From contig CBDIHP010000048.1 of assembly GCA_965279195.1 (NCBI GenBank), positions 62,001 through 126,000 of the forward strand: a DNA stretch of 64,000 nt, read 5' to 3'. Numbering within the stretch: position 1 is the stretch's first letter; each line of letters begins with the position of its first letter. The translations under genes were made by a program, and so were the position numbers. Below, piece by piece: positions 35,666-44,291 of this stretch. The notes below the pieces were generated by a model, which saw only the letters and a program-made list of their open reading frames with translations, made no database searches and had not been told where the DNA came from. Origin of the DNA: CBDIHP01 sp965279195 (GTDB lineage Bacteria; Planctomycetota; Planctomycetia; Isosphaerales; Isosphaeraceae).

Positions 35666-36120
35666 GACCGACGACCCGTCGTGATCGCATCGGCGGGATC
35701 CCACCCGGGCGGCAGGGCCAAACGCCCGGCCTGGATCGCGTCGAGCTGCTCGCTGGTGATGTCGGCCACCATGAGGCGGAGTGAGACTCCTTCGACATTC
35801 AGACCGAAGTCGATCGGCTCGATCTTCGTCCCTCCGGATTCGGGCGGCGCCTGGCGATCGTTCACCTCCAGGAGGCGAATCTCATCGGCGGGCGCGCCCT
35901 TCGGGAGATACACGACCTTCTGAATGCCGCTGTCGGCGGCGAGGTGCCGCCGGGCGATCCAGAGGGCCATCCCATCCCGTTCGGGGGACGGGGGTTCCGG
36001 CTCGACCTGCTTGCCCTGCTGACGCCGACGGGAGACCGCATCCAGCTCTTCGAGGAACTCGAACCACTGCTCCTCGTCGAGTTGCTCGGCGGTGCTGGCT
36101 AGCTCTCGGGGATTCGACAT
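35662..36120 (-). CDS. Partner of the HEPN-like gene, unknown family
   Basis: A 152-residue protein. The start MSNPRELASTAEQLDEEQWF has AAGGAG about 9 bases upstream. The N-terminus is helical and acidic. The C-terminus has 'IDFGLNVEGVSLRLMVADIT' and 'LDAIQAGRLALPPGWDPADA'. The four-base overlap with the HEPN-like gene suggests a two-component unit (toxin-antitoxin-like, or helper and effector), but no motif settles the role. Confidence 0.5.
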   Translation of the reverse strand: MSNPRELASTAEQLDEEQWFEFLEELDAVSRRRQQGKQVEPEPPSPERDGMALWIARRHLAADSGIQKVVYLPKGAPADEIRLLEVNDRQAPPESGGTKIEPIDFGLNVEGVSLRLMVADITSEQLDAIQAGRLALPPGWDPADAITTGRRS

Positions 36121-36337
36121 CGGCCAGGCTCCTTCTCGCTTCACGGCTCGCGCTGGGACCTCCTCAAGTATAGGTCATCTACGTCGCCCCCGAATAGCGT
36201 TGCACCTTTTCGGCCTCGTCCCCGACAATTGTGGCGGAGGTCCACGGCGCTGCGGGGCGATCATGCGACGGGGATGATTGTCCGGACGGCCCCGAGAGGA
36301 CCGTCGGGGCCGATCGGACGCAGAGGAGCGTAATGGC

Positions 36338-37204
36338 ATGTGCATCTTCTCAGTGCGGGTTGACCATGTGGGGGCGACCTGCATCTTCGCCGGCGACCAG
36401 GGCGACGGCGTCCACGCGGTGGCCTATCAGATGAGCGTCGAGGCCCCGGAGCCGGCCGCGATGATCCTGCCGGTCCCGGTCCGCCGGGGCCTGGGCGATG
36501 ATGCGCTCACGTTCGTCGATCTGGGGGAGTCTCGCACATTCTTCCTGGACCTGGCCCGCTGCTTCCCGGCGCACCCTGGGGGCTATGGCCCGGCCGGCCC
36601 TGACCCGAGGATGATGCTGGCCGTGCACAAGGTCGGCGACTATGTGGCGTCGTACGTCCCCTCGCTGGCGGATTTCGATCGGCTCGACCCCCGCTTCCGG
36701 CTGCCCGAATCGGCCTGGGCGACTCTGCCCGACTACCGCGACTTCGGCTTCGCCGTGTTCCAACTCCGGCCCGGCCAGGACACCCAGCGGCCCCACCCGA
36801 TGGCCTACCGCTACCCCGCCCGATTCCCCGAGGAGCTGTTCTTCCCGACGGTCCACATCCACGACGGCAACGGGCCCGAACCCGAGGCCCGCTACGAGCA
36901 CGTCCTGTTCGCCCAGGCGCCCTGGACGGGCACGATCCCCGGCCACGTCTGGGAGACCGGATCCGACTTGCCTGGCCAATTCATGAAAGCGCCCCGATCC
37001 CAGGGGCTGGTCGCCCCGGACATCCACCTCCGTCGCGCCACGCTCTCCGGCTACGATCCGAAAGCCGACATCGTCCTCCGCCGGATCCGCGGAGGCCTGA
37101 AGGCCGAAGCCTGGCCCACACGATCCGGCCCGGACGCCGACACCTGGCTGGAATGGCCGGCGTTCCAGGACCGCCGGAGGTTCGACGTGCGTCGGCGGTA
37201 TTGA
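36338..37204 (+). CDS. Hypothetical protein, possibly N-terminal-nucleophile type
   Basis: A 288-residue protein starting MCIFSVRVDHVGATCIFAGD. A Cys at position 2 and the opening strand pattern recall Ntn-hydrolase-like starts, and the body ('PRMMLAVHKVGDYVASYVPS', 'ELFFPTVHIHDGNGPEPEAR') has the His-rich late part seen in planctomycete homologues. The catalytic reading is speculative. GAGGAG lies 12 bases before the ATG. Confidence 0.5.
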   Translation: MCIFSVRVDHVGATCIFAGDQGDGVHAVAYQMSVEAPEPAAMILPVPVRRGLGDDALTFVDLGESRTFFLDLARCFPAHPGGYGPAGPDPRMMLAVHKVGDYVASYVPSLADFDRLDPRFRLPESAWATLPDYRDFGFAVFQLRPGQDTQRPHPMAYRYPARFPEELFFPTVHIHDGNGPEPEARYEHVLFAQAPWTGTIPGHVWETGSDLPGQFMKAPRSQGLVAPDIHLRRATLSGYDPKADIVLRRIRGGLKAEAWPTRSGPDADTWLEWPAFQDRRRFDVRRRY

Positions 37205-37335
37205 AGCGTCCTATGGGCGGACTGCCAACCTTCTCCCGCGATCGCGTCCGGCCCGAGACACTTTCCTCGGAATGGCGAACTGGGCCAGTCAACCTCTCCC
37301 GCTGTGGTGGGCTTTCGGCCAGAACAGGATGGGCG

Positions 37336-37974
37336 ATGACCGATAACGAATCTGGATTCTTCGAGGACATCGATCCTCTCCATCCTCCCAACCCCTACCT
37401 GGAGAGGGTCTGCCGGCAGCTCTCGATCCTACCCCACTCGCAGCAACTGGCCTTCGCGATCTGTTGCTGTGATCGTCTCTATCCCTCGTATCGCGAGTTC
37501 ATCGCCTCGACCGGCGGCGAGGATATTTTGAGGCCCATGATCGAATCGATGTGGGGATGGCTCGGCGGCGAGGCTGTGCCTGGCCATGTCGATGTTGACG
37601 AAATGTTGAAAAAATGCCTGGCTGTGGATCTTGGCCCCGACGAGACCGCGGCGAATTACTGGGAGGCCGCTGCAGCGCTGAGTGCCGTCTACTTGACCCT
37701 GGAGGCCTTCCAGGGGAATACGCTGACCAATGTTGCCAAGGTCTCCGAGACCGCCCGGGATCGAGTCTGGGAGTTGCTCTCGTTCGAGTACTCTGCCTCG
37801 TACGGAGGTGAGATCTACCCGGACGATTCGGCCCGAATCTCGGAGGAAATCGTGTCGGATCCAAGGATGATTTCCGAGGAAAACAAGCAGCTGGAGCTGT
37901 TTCGCTACCTTCTCGAATGTGAGACATTGACCCCGGACACAATCGGAGTCATCAAGGGATTCGCCCGCGAATAA
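37336..37974 (+). CDS. DUF416 family protein (YjaG-like)
   Basis: A 212-residue protein matching DUF416 along its length: 'RQLSILPHSQQLAFAICCCD', 'LYPSYREFIASTGG', 'YWEAAAALSAVYLTLEAFQG' and 'ELFRYLLECETLTPD'. The start MTDNES gives a normal family length. Function unknown; soluble cytoplasmic. Confidence 0.8.
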   Translation: MTDNESGFFEDIDPLHPPNPYLERVCRQLSILPHSQQLAFAICCCDRLYPSYREFIASTGGEDILRPMIESMWGWLGGEAVPGHVDVDEMLKKCLAVDLGPDETAANYWEAAAALSAVYLTLEAFQGNTLTNVAKVSETARDRVWELLSFEYSASYGGEIYPDDSARISEEIVSDPRMISEENKQLELFRYLLECETLTPDTIGVIKGFARE

Positions 37975-38107
37975 CCTGGCAGGGTGGCCCGGAGCTGTGC
38001 CACGGGGTTTGGAGAATGGCCCGATCCGGGGTTTCCCCCGTGCGAAGACCGGGGCCTTGCTCGGGAACTGGGTTCCGCCGATCCTCATTCCGGCCCGAAT
38101 GGTGACC

Positions 38108-38479
38108 ATGGAATATCGAACCTTATTCATAACCGGCTCAATGCTGTTCGAACCGGACCGATCCCTGGCCGAGACGGCGGCCAGGCTGGGCATGGCCCTC
38201 GGTGTCACGTTTGCGGAGGATGCCTCCGGCAGGTTCGATGAATTCCCGTCGTTCGGGGCCGAGTCTGCCGGCCTCACGTTCGACTTGCTCGGCATCCCGG
38301 TGCCGGAGGAGCAGTTCCCGGACAATCCGGTCACCCATTATCAGTTTCTGATCGATCAGGCTTTCCAGGCAGAGGCTGCGATTGAGGAATGTGATGCGTC
38401 GAGCTACTTTGCCGAATTGATTCGGGAGCGAAGCGATCTGACACCGATCTTGCACAGGGAACACAAGCCCCACGAATGA
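38108..38479 (+). CDS. Hypothetical small protein
   Basis: A 123-residue acidic protein starting MEYRTLFITGSMLFEPDRSL, with 'ARLGMALGVTFAEDASGRFD' and 'AEAAIEECDASSYFAELIRE'. No membrane segment or known motif; in size and style it recalls SMI1/immunity-like proteins. The start is at the end of a Pro-rich upstream frame that was rejected. Confidence 0.45.
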   Translation: MEYRTLFITGSMLFEPDRSLAETAARLGMALGVTFAEDASGRFDEFPSFGAESAGLTFDLLGIPVPEEQFPDNPVTHYQFLIDQAFQAEAAIEECDASSYFAELIRERSDLTPILHREHKPHE

Positions 38480-38636
38480 GGGCGAGGACCAGGCTGGTGT
38501 CACGACGACGGGATGAGCGCCGATTTGGTCATCCAGAAGGCCAGATCTGAAGGAGCAGGCCGAATGTGATGGTCGCATTCGGGAGGAATTTTTGAAGCAT
38601 ATCGACGCCCGTCTGGGTTCTCGCTTCGTCCGGGCG

Positions 38637-38873
38637 CGCGAAGCGAACTTCGCGAGAACGGGGCGGTGGCAAGCGACCGCACTCCAGATTCGGCGGTCGG
38701 TGCGATGGGGTGCGGATGTCCGTCCGGGGGCGGGATCTGGGGTGCGTCCGCTGGCTGACGCTCTCGCCGGGGGGGAGCTTGCTCCCGGGAGTGGGCATCG
38801 GGGCGACGGTGGCCGCCTTCGACCGGGCGTGCGGAGCGAGCTCCGCAGCAACCCGGCGGAAGCCTGCTTCCGC
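38637..38873. repeat. Cluster of four short perfect hairpins
   Basis: CGCGAAG/CTTCGCG (38637-38654), GGGAGC/GCTCCC (38773-38786), TGCGGAG/CTCCGCA (38830-38847) and GCGGAAGC/GCTTCCGC (38856-38873), each with a 2-4 base loop. The last three share a GGAGC- or GGAAGC-like stem, which suggests a family of palindromic units. Confidence 0.55.
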
Positions 38874-39220
38874 ACTCCACGCCTTCGGTCACGGTAAGCG
38901 GGGCCGGTCGCGATTGTCTCAGCCCGATGCCTTACAAGAGGTTGCGGCCCGGATCGGGGCTGGAAACGGAACCCGGGTGGCCCCATGAGGATGAGGCCCG
39001 CGCGATGGTCCCCGGGAGGGGATTGGCTGCGTTCGGTCCATTCGTCGGCGATGCCCGCTGGCCCGTGGTCCCACCTCGGGCGTCGCTCTCGGGTTCGATG
39101 GAACTGGTCGAGGTGAATCGGGAGGTTGTGTCAGTCGGGGCGATTTCGATGGTCCTGGGGGGCGTGTCAGGTTGGTACGCTTCCGGGTTGCCAGGCACTT
39201 TTGTTGCGTAAGGGATTTGC

Positions 39221-39272
39221 AGGAAGGGTATTGCGTCCCATTGGCTTCGTTCCGTCGCACCGGATTTCGGGA
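39221..39272 (+). repeat. R2 interspersed repeat, diverged copy
   Basis: Keeps GGAAGGGTATTGCGTCCCAT, TGGCTTCGTTCCG and CGGATTTCGGGA in the order of the R2 consensus. It ends about 30 bases before the stop of the ankyrin gene. Confidence 0.5.
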
Positions 39273-39302
39273 GGGAGGGCCGGGGCCCGTCGAGTTTGGT
39301 CA

Positions 39303-39713
39303 TCATCCGGGGGCAGGGCGGGCCTTCCGGTAGGCCCGGACCTTCCTCGCGACGGCGGCTCGGCCGCGGGACGTCATGTAGGAGAGGTCGGAGTCGTCGC
39401 AGGTCGCGCCCCGGTCGAGGAGCTTGAGGGCGGTCGCGGGGTCGCGGGCGAGGGCGAGCGGGCCGAAGCTGTCGAGGTCGCGGTAGTCGGGGTCGGCGCC
39501 CCGCTCCAGGAGCAGGTCGACCATCGCGAGGTCGCCGCGGGACGCCGCGTACATCAGGGCGGTCCAGTTCTGGGGGGCGAAGGCGACCGCGTCCACCGGC
39601 ACGCCCGCGTCCAGGCCCGCCCGGACGGCGTCGAGGTCGCCCCGCTCGGCCGCCTTGATGAGGTCCCTCGCGGCTTCCCACGCCTGCTGGCTGGCCGATT
39701 TCGGGCGTTTCAT
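39303..39713 (-). CDS. Short ankyrin-repeat protein
   Basis: A 136-residue protein starting MKRPKSASQQAWEAARDLIK. It holds about three ankyrin repeats: 'LIKAAERGDLDAVRAGLDAG', 'TALMYAASRGDLAMVDLLLE' and a shorter 'PLALARDPATALKLLDRGA'. The frame extends 24 residues upstream without a ribosome site. It would act as a protein-binding scaffold; the partner is unknown. Confidence 0.75.
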   Translation of the reverse strand: MKRPKSASQQAWEAARDLIKAAERGDLDAVRAGLDAGVPVDAVAFAPQNWTALMYAASRGDLAMVDLLLERGADPDYRDLDSFGPLALARDPATALKLLDRGATCDDSDLSYMTSRGRAAVARKVRAYRKARPAPG

Positions 39714-39856
39714 GGGCCGAGGTGCCCCCCGAGCGAGTCCGGGGCTTCTCGACCGCCTCCGATCGGGAAAGCGTCCCACCCTCATCTCGCTCAGCGTACC
39801 CCGCGATCCCGTACCTCACAACCGGGGGCGTCAACGCGGTGCCCGACCGGTCGTCG

Positions 39857-40171
39857 TCAGTTCATGCTCCGGGCCGCGTTCGGCGAGATCCGGCGCGTGA
39901 CGGCGGTCCTCAGGACTTCGCGGTCCTGGAGGGACGCGGATCGGCCGCAGCGGTGGACGATCATGCCGGCGACCTCGGCCGGCTCGATGGCATCGGGGCG
40001 GTAGGCGACGACCACGACCGAAGAGGAATTGACGCCCCGGATCATCCGCCTCGGGACGCGGAACCGTCCGCCGTGCCCGTCGACCCGGAACTCGCACCAA
40101 TCCGGGTTGTCGAAGTCGATCGCGATCGAGGTCAGCTTGCCTTCGGCCAGGTCCACCGGATGATCGTTCAT
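39857..40171 (-). CDS. Hypothetical small protein
   Basis: A 104-residue protein starting MNDHPVDLAEGKLTSIAIDF. It has a beta-rich first half ('NPDWCEFRVDGHGGRFRVPR', 'NSSSVVVVAYRPDA') and a basic tail. The longer frame runs to 40279 but lacks support. No family recognised. Confidence 0.45.
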   Translation of the reverse strand: MNDHPVDLAEGKLTSIAIDFDNPDWCEFRVDGHGGRFRVPRRMIRGVNSSSVVVVAYRPDAIEPAEVAGMIVHRCGRSASLQDREVLRTAVTRRISPNAARSMN

Positions 40172-40484
40172 GATTCGCACTCGCTCGGGGCGAACGGGTT
40201 GAGATGGGTCCTGCGGCGACCAGCCGTCTCGGCTCGCCTCCGCAGAAAGTAATCCGTTTCCGCCGAGTTGTGTCGCCACTTCGCCCGAAGAATTCGCGAA
40301 AATCCCCGGGGTTTACGACGGATGAATACCCATCTCGCGAGACTTGCAATCCGGCTTTAACAGTGTTACGCGGGCGTCACGATTGCGCCTGTGTCCTCGG
40401 TCGCACAGGTCGGCCCGGCTTCCGGCTGCCGGCGCTGGAGATCGATCGGCCGAGAGGAGACGGCGGCCTGCCTGCCTGCTGTCG
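40172..40484. other. No gene recognised
   Basis: Gap of about 310 bases between two minus-strand genes. Plus-strand frames crossing it are low-complexity and cut through both neighbours. No repeat copy was seen. Confidence 0.35.
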
Positions 40485-41069
40485 TCACAGGCCGCGGCCG
40501 GGGTAGACGTAGCCGATCACCATGCATCGGACCGTCTCTTCGTCCCGGGACGTCAGGTCCGCGTCCACGACCCCGCAGACTTCCATCAGGAGGTCCCGCA
40601 TGGACAGCGTCTGCCCTCCGACGTGGCGAGGCTTGCTCGGGAGGAACGGATTCGGGATCGTCCGCGCAGGGGGAGTCAGCGAATAGCCGGGATCCCGGCC
40701 CTCGATGGCCCGGACAGCCGTCCCGATCGTCGGCAGGGCACCGTCGTGGTCGTCTTCGTCCAGCAGTTCGGTGACCTCGATCCCGATCGTCGGGCTCCTG
40801 CCGGCTCGCAGCCTCGCGACGAGGCCGTCCGCGATCTCCACGAACGTCGGCACCTCCGGGAACACGGCCGACAGGAAGGGCAGGGCCTCCTGCGCGTGTT
40901 CGACGGCACGCTTGCGATCCAGCTCGAACCGGCCAGCGTGCTCGGCCTTCGCGATGTCCTCCGACGAGAGGAAGGCCAGCCAGAACAGGGGGATGTAGCG
41001 TTTCGACTCGGAGACGAGTTTCGAGCGTCGCGACCCCGGGGACGTGACCAACGAACCGCGTGCCGACAT
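40485..41069 (-). CDS. Hypothetical soluble protein
   Basis: A 194-residue protein when started at MSARGSLVTSPGS; the frame is open to 41255 with other possible starts. The core includes 'YIPLFWLAFLSSEDIAKAEH' and 'TVRCMVIGYVYPGRGL' at the end. The Trp/Phe-rich segment is too polar around it for a membrane helix. No family assigned. Confidence 0.5.
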   Translation of the reverse strand: MSARGSLVTSPGSRRSKLVSESKRYIPLFWLAFLSSEDIAKAEHAGRFELDRKRAVEHAQEALPFLSAVFPEVPTFVEIADGLVARLRAGRSPTIGIEVTELLDEDDHDGALPTIGTAVRAIEGRDPGYSLTPPARTIPNPFLPSKPRHVGGQTLSMRDLLMEVCGVVDADLTSRDEETVRCMVIGYVYPGRGL

Positions 41070-41260
41070 CGCGCGTGCCTCATGGGAGGATCCGTCCAGG
41101 ACCGCGACTCGCGGCCAGGCCCCCTGATCATACGCGACCCATGCGGGCGGGAGTACGGGACGACGGGACGTTGCGACGGCCGGCCGAGCGATCCGCATGC
41201 GGGACCGGCCATGTACAATCGGTTCCGATCCCGCGACTCCCCCGACGAGGTCCAACGCCC

Positions 41261-41704
41261 ATGATCGGAGCCGAGCCCGTCTTCGCGGCCCTCGGGCTGA
41301 TCGCGATCGTCGCGTTCTTGTGGTACGGGTACGAGCCCTCGACGCGCAAGCTCCTCCGACGCGAGCGGGTGGTCGCGATCACGGAGCTTGACGAGGACGA
41401 CCAGGTCCTCCGACGCCACGAGGATCCGCGGCTGCTCGCGGAGTACCGCTCGCAACTCACACGGTCGAAGTCGTCGACCTTCTCCCACAAGCTTCTCCCT
41501 GCCCCATCCATGACAGGCTCTGACACAACCTTGGTAATTGCATGCCATGGCAATGGTTGGACGGGCATCCGAGCCGCAACCTGCTACTCGATGGCGGCAG
41601 TCACTACGCGAAATCGCTCTCGGCTTTCTTCTGCGTCGAGGTCCACTTCGGGAGGCCACAGTGGACGCACCGACGGCCCCATGGATTGCCGTACCACCAC
41701 GTGA
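41261..41704 (+). pseudogene. Small membrane protein gene whose 3' end was replaced by duplicated DNA
   Basis: The start MIGAEPVFAALGLIAIVAFL gives one membrane helix followed by a charged cytoplasmic part ('RERVVAITELDEDDQVLRRH'). From about codon 120 the frame runs antisense through the copied zinc-ribbon gene (41604-41939), giving a tail identical to an antisense frame at 750-837. The original C-terminus is therefore lost or ends earlier. Probably a gene truncated by insertion of the duplicated segment. Confidence 0.5.
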
Positions 41705-41939
41705 CGTGGAACGGCCGTCCACAACGTGGGCAGGGCCAGAGCATTCGCCGCGCGTTAGCGACGATGAGTAGGGCCATCATCGGCATGAAAGTTGAATAGA
41801 AAGCCGTGCCATGGCTCAAGCCGTAGCTGATGAGGGAGGTCTGGATCGACGCTGCGTAGATGATCCACGCCGGCGTCATTAGTAACAACAATCGGAACAC
41901 CCAACAACGACGCCTGTACTCATTCCAGTATGGATCCAT
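41604..41939 (-). CDS. Small membrane protein with C-terminal zinc ribbon (copy 2)
   Basis: A 111-residue near-copy of 737-1072: start MDPYWNEYRRRCWVFRLLLL, two hydrophobic segments, then CPRCGRPF and RRCVHCGLPKW. The copies differ at scattered positions (for example YGLSHGT against YGLSQRS), so the duplication is not very recent. The upstream DNA encodes the tail of a decayed IS5-type transposase, and that tail is also present upstream of copy 1. It may be a cargo gene of that element. Confidence 0.55.
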   Translation of the reverse strand: MDPYWNEYRRRCWVFRLLLLMTPAWIIYAASIQTSLISYGLSHGTAFYSTFMPMMALLIVANARRMLWPCPRCGRPFHVTWWYGNPWGRRCVHCGLPKWTSTQKKAESDFA

Positions 41940-41974
41940 ATGTGTTCCTTTATCGCCGCGAGGGGATGGCACCG

Positions 41975-42811
41975 GCTATTCACAGTTGTGATTCTCGATG
42001 CGGAAGCATCTGACACTGGCCGCCAGTGTCGTCCAGAGGCGTCCATGATAACGCCGAGCCGATCGCACCGCACTCGCATCCGCCTCAGCCCCTTCAGCCA
42101 AGCGATCGTCCGCCCCACAACCCAACGAACCTTGCCCAGGCCACCGCCATGTGGCGTGTTCCGCTTGGCGATGTGTGGCTCGATCCCCAGCCAGCGGAGC
42201 AAGACCCTCAGCGGCTCGCCGTCATAGCCACGGTCGGCGTAAGCCTCGACGGGCAACTCCTTGGGCCGGCCTGGCGTCCCTCCGACCTTGGGGAAGTCGA
42301 TGAGCACCGGTAGGAACTTGGGGGTGGTCGCTGGCGTTGCCCCCGGCGGTGTGGATCACCAGGGGCACCCCCGACTTGTTGACCATCACGCTGTGTTTAG
42401 TGCCGGGTCGGCCACGGTCCAACGGGCTTGGCCCAGTCGCCTCGCCGCCCCCAAAGGCACGGACCGTGATGCCATCGATGATCACCGTATCGAGGTCGAG
42501 CTTGCCGGCCCGCCTGAGCAGGCCGAGCAGGTCGGCCTTGAGCCGGTCCCAGATCCCGGCCTCCTCCCAGGCCCGGAGCCGGCGATGAGCGTGCGGCCGG
42601 AGCAGCCCAATTCCTTGGGCACGTCTTCCCAGCGGATGCCGGCGGTCAGATCGAACCAGATCACTCGGAGGGCGGTACGGTGGTTGATCCTTGGCCTGCC
42701 ACCCTTGGGCCCGACGGGTTGGTCCGGTGGGAGATGATGGGCGACGGCGTCGAAGAACTCGTCTGGCATATGCGAGGTGGCCATGGCAGGAGTCCCTGAG
42801 GTGGAGGGCAC
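41975..42811 (-). mobile_element. IS5-type element, transposase split over three frames
   Basis: Read on the minus strand, the N-terminus is in one frame ('PDEFFDAVAHHLPPDQP', 'VIWFDLTAGIRWEDVPKELG'). The middle is in a second ('LRAWEEAGIWDRLKADLLGL', 'DTVIIDGITVRAFGGG', the first catalytic Asp). The end is in a third ('VEAYADRGYDGEPLRVLL', 'RNTPHGGGLGKVRWVVGRTI', second Asp and the R/E block). Two shifts, near 42595 and 42310, break it, so it should be inactive unless frameshifting is used. Outer ends were not resolved; a hairpin lies at 42826-42850. Confidence 0.8.
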
Positions 42812-42825
42812 TCAACTTGATGGCG

Positions 42826-42850
42826 CAAAACCCATGCCAAGAGGGTTTTG
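42826..42850. terminator. Hairpin beside the IS5-type remnant
   Basis: CAAAACCC and GGGTTTTG form a perfect 8-base stem with a 9-base loop. On the plus strand it ends GGGTTTTG. It may be part of an element end or a terminator. Confidence 0.35.
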
Positions 42851-42859
42851 TCAGAGCTT

Positions 42860-43009
42860 GTGAGGCTCGGGATCGCATTCGAAGGGGGCAAGACGAAGGT
42901 GATCCGGGTCGGGACTTCGGGCAAGCTGACGGCGGCCTGCACCCTGGAGATCGATGGCCACATCGACGTCATCCCGTCGCCGAGGCTGCCCGGTGTGTCC
43001 AATAGGTAA
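42860..43009 (+). pseudogene. Short 3' gene remnant
   Basis: A 50-codon frame (VRLGIAFEGGKTKVIRVGTS ... IPSPRLPGVSNR) with coding-like content but no start. It begins 10 bases after the hairpin beside the IS5 remnant and ends at a TAA. It looks like the last part of a gene cut by the insertion. From 43010 to 43284 nothing else is recognised. Confidence 0.3.
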
Positions 43010-43284
43010 CGGTGTGATGCGCCGTGGCCATGGGAATCATGGCGGAACGCCGGAAAGACTCATCGGTGTGCCGGGAACCCTTGGGCCGGGGAGGGGGCCG
43101 GAGGGCATGGAGACGGCGACCTGGAATCCGGAGACGCTGGGCACGTTGACCTCCGGCCGGGTGGCGCCCCCGGAGAGCGCCGCCGACTCGGCCGTCCGGA
43201 GCGGCAGGAGCACGGTGCCGCCCATCGGGATCCGGCCGGCCGCCCGCGAGAGCAGGGCCGCCGACCGCTCGTCGCCTGCGCGGA

Positions 43285-43998
43285 TCACGGGGCCACGGCG
43301 ACGGGCCGCCGGCGGCCGAATCTCGCCATCGCCTGGATCATCGCGGCGCCGGCCAGGCCCACCCACGTGACGGGCTCGGGGGCGGAGGCGGACGGCGAGA
43401 CGGCGACGACGGAGACGTCATCGAGGAACGTGCTGTGGATGATGGTAGTGCCGGGCGTGACGTCCTTGAAGCTCAGGGTCGTGCTGGCCGAGAGCGCGGT
43501 GAAGCCGAGCGTGAAGAGCTTGTAGCCATTGCCGAGGGCGACCCCGCCGTCGGCCGGGTTGTCCAGGCCGATCGTGCGGGTCAGGGAACCCACGTTAATA
43601 TTCAGGAGCGTTGGACTGTTCAAGTGAGCGATGTTCTCTTCGTTCATCGCGAACGTGAGCAGGTAGGCCTGCCCCGCGGCCGTGGCGAAGGCCTGCGAGA
43701 GCGGGGCCAGGTTGGTGTTGCCGTCGTAATTGAGGCAGACGGCCTGGGTGCCCGAGTTGTAGCGGACGGTGCCGGGGAACGGAGTCCCGTGCTCGAGGAA
43801 GAAGGAATTGGGGGCCGTGGGGAAGGTCCAGCCGGTCAGGCTCGTGAGGCCCGAGTCCGAGTACTTGTCGCCGTTGCCTGCGAAGGCCGGCTGTTCGAAG
43901 CCGCCGTTGATGATGAGGTTGGCGTGCGCGGTCCCGCTCCCCGTCGCCAGGACGAAGAGGGCCACCTTGAACCACAAATGCTTTCCAGACGTGTGCAT
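43285..43998 (-). CDS. PEP-CTERM exported protein with DUF642/choice-of-anchor-type domain
   Basis: A 237-residue protein with a signal peptide (WFKVALFVLATGSGTAHA), then 'NLIINGGFEQPAF', the opening of the carbohydrate-binding-like DUF642/choice-of-anchor C fold, and 'SFKDVTPGTTIIHSTFLDDV' as its last strands. The end 'APEPVTWVGLAGAAMIQAM' plus basic residues is a PEP-CTERM sorting signal. A surface or matrix role is likely. Confidence 0.8.
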   Translation of the reverse strand: MHTSGKHLWFKVALFVLATGSGTAHANLIINGGFEQPAFAGNGDKYSDSGLTSLTGWTFPTAPNSFFLEHGTPFPGTVRYNSGTQAVCLNYDGNTNLAPLSQAFATAAGQAYLLTFAMNEENIAHLNSPTLLNINVGSLTRTIGLDNPADGGVALGNGYKLFTLGFTALSASTTLSFKDVTPGTTIIHSTFLDDVSVVAVSPSASAPEPVTWVGLAGAAMIQAMARFGRRRPVAVAP

Positions 43999-44291
43999 CC
44001 TGGCATATCCCGCGGGTTGGGCCTTGGAAACCTCAAGGGTCGGGAACCGGTAGGGGCCCGGCCCTGTGAAGACGCGCGGGCCCGGCGAGGTCGCACCGAG
44101 ACCTCAAGGTGGCCCGACGCGGTTCACCGGCCGCTTCCATCCCCGTTCCGAGTCCGGAATGAGGACGAGGCGCCCTGTCCTTGAGGAGTTGCGCGCGCCT
44201 CGGGGGCGAGGACCGGTTCTGTTGGGACGTTCCCGAAAAGCAACGGAATGGGGCCCGGCGGCGGGCATCCGAGCGAAGTCGGGGGGACGGG

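Larger units (their letters stand above)
38480..39302. other. Gene-less stretch with four small palindromes and an R2 repeat
   Basis: Overlapping frames on both strands give low-complexity peptides and none matches a family. The stretch contains four compact hairpins between 38637 and 38873 (listed separately) and a diverged R2 copy at 39221-39272. A decayed gene or a repeat cluster is more likely than an active gene. Confidence 0.45.
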
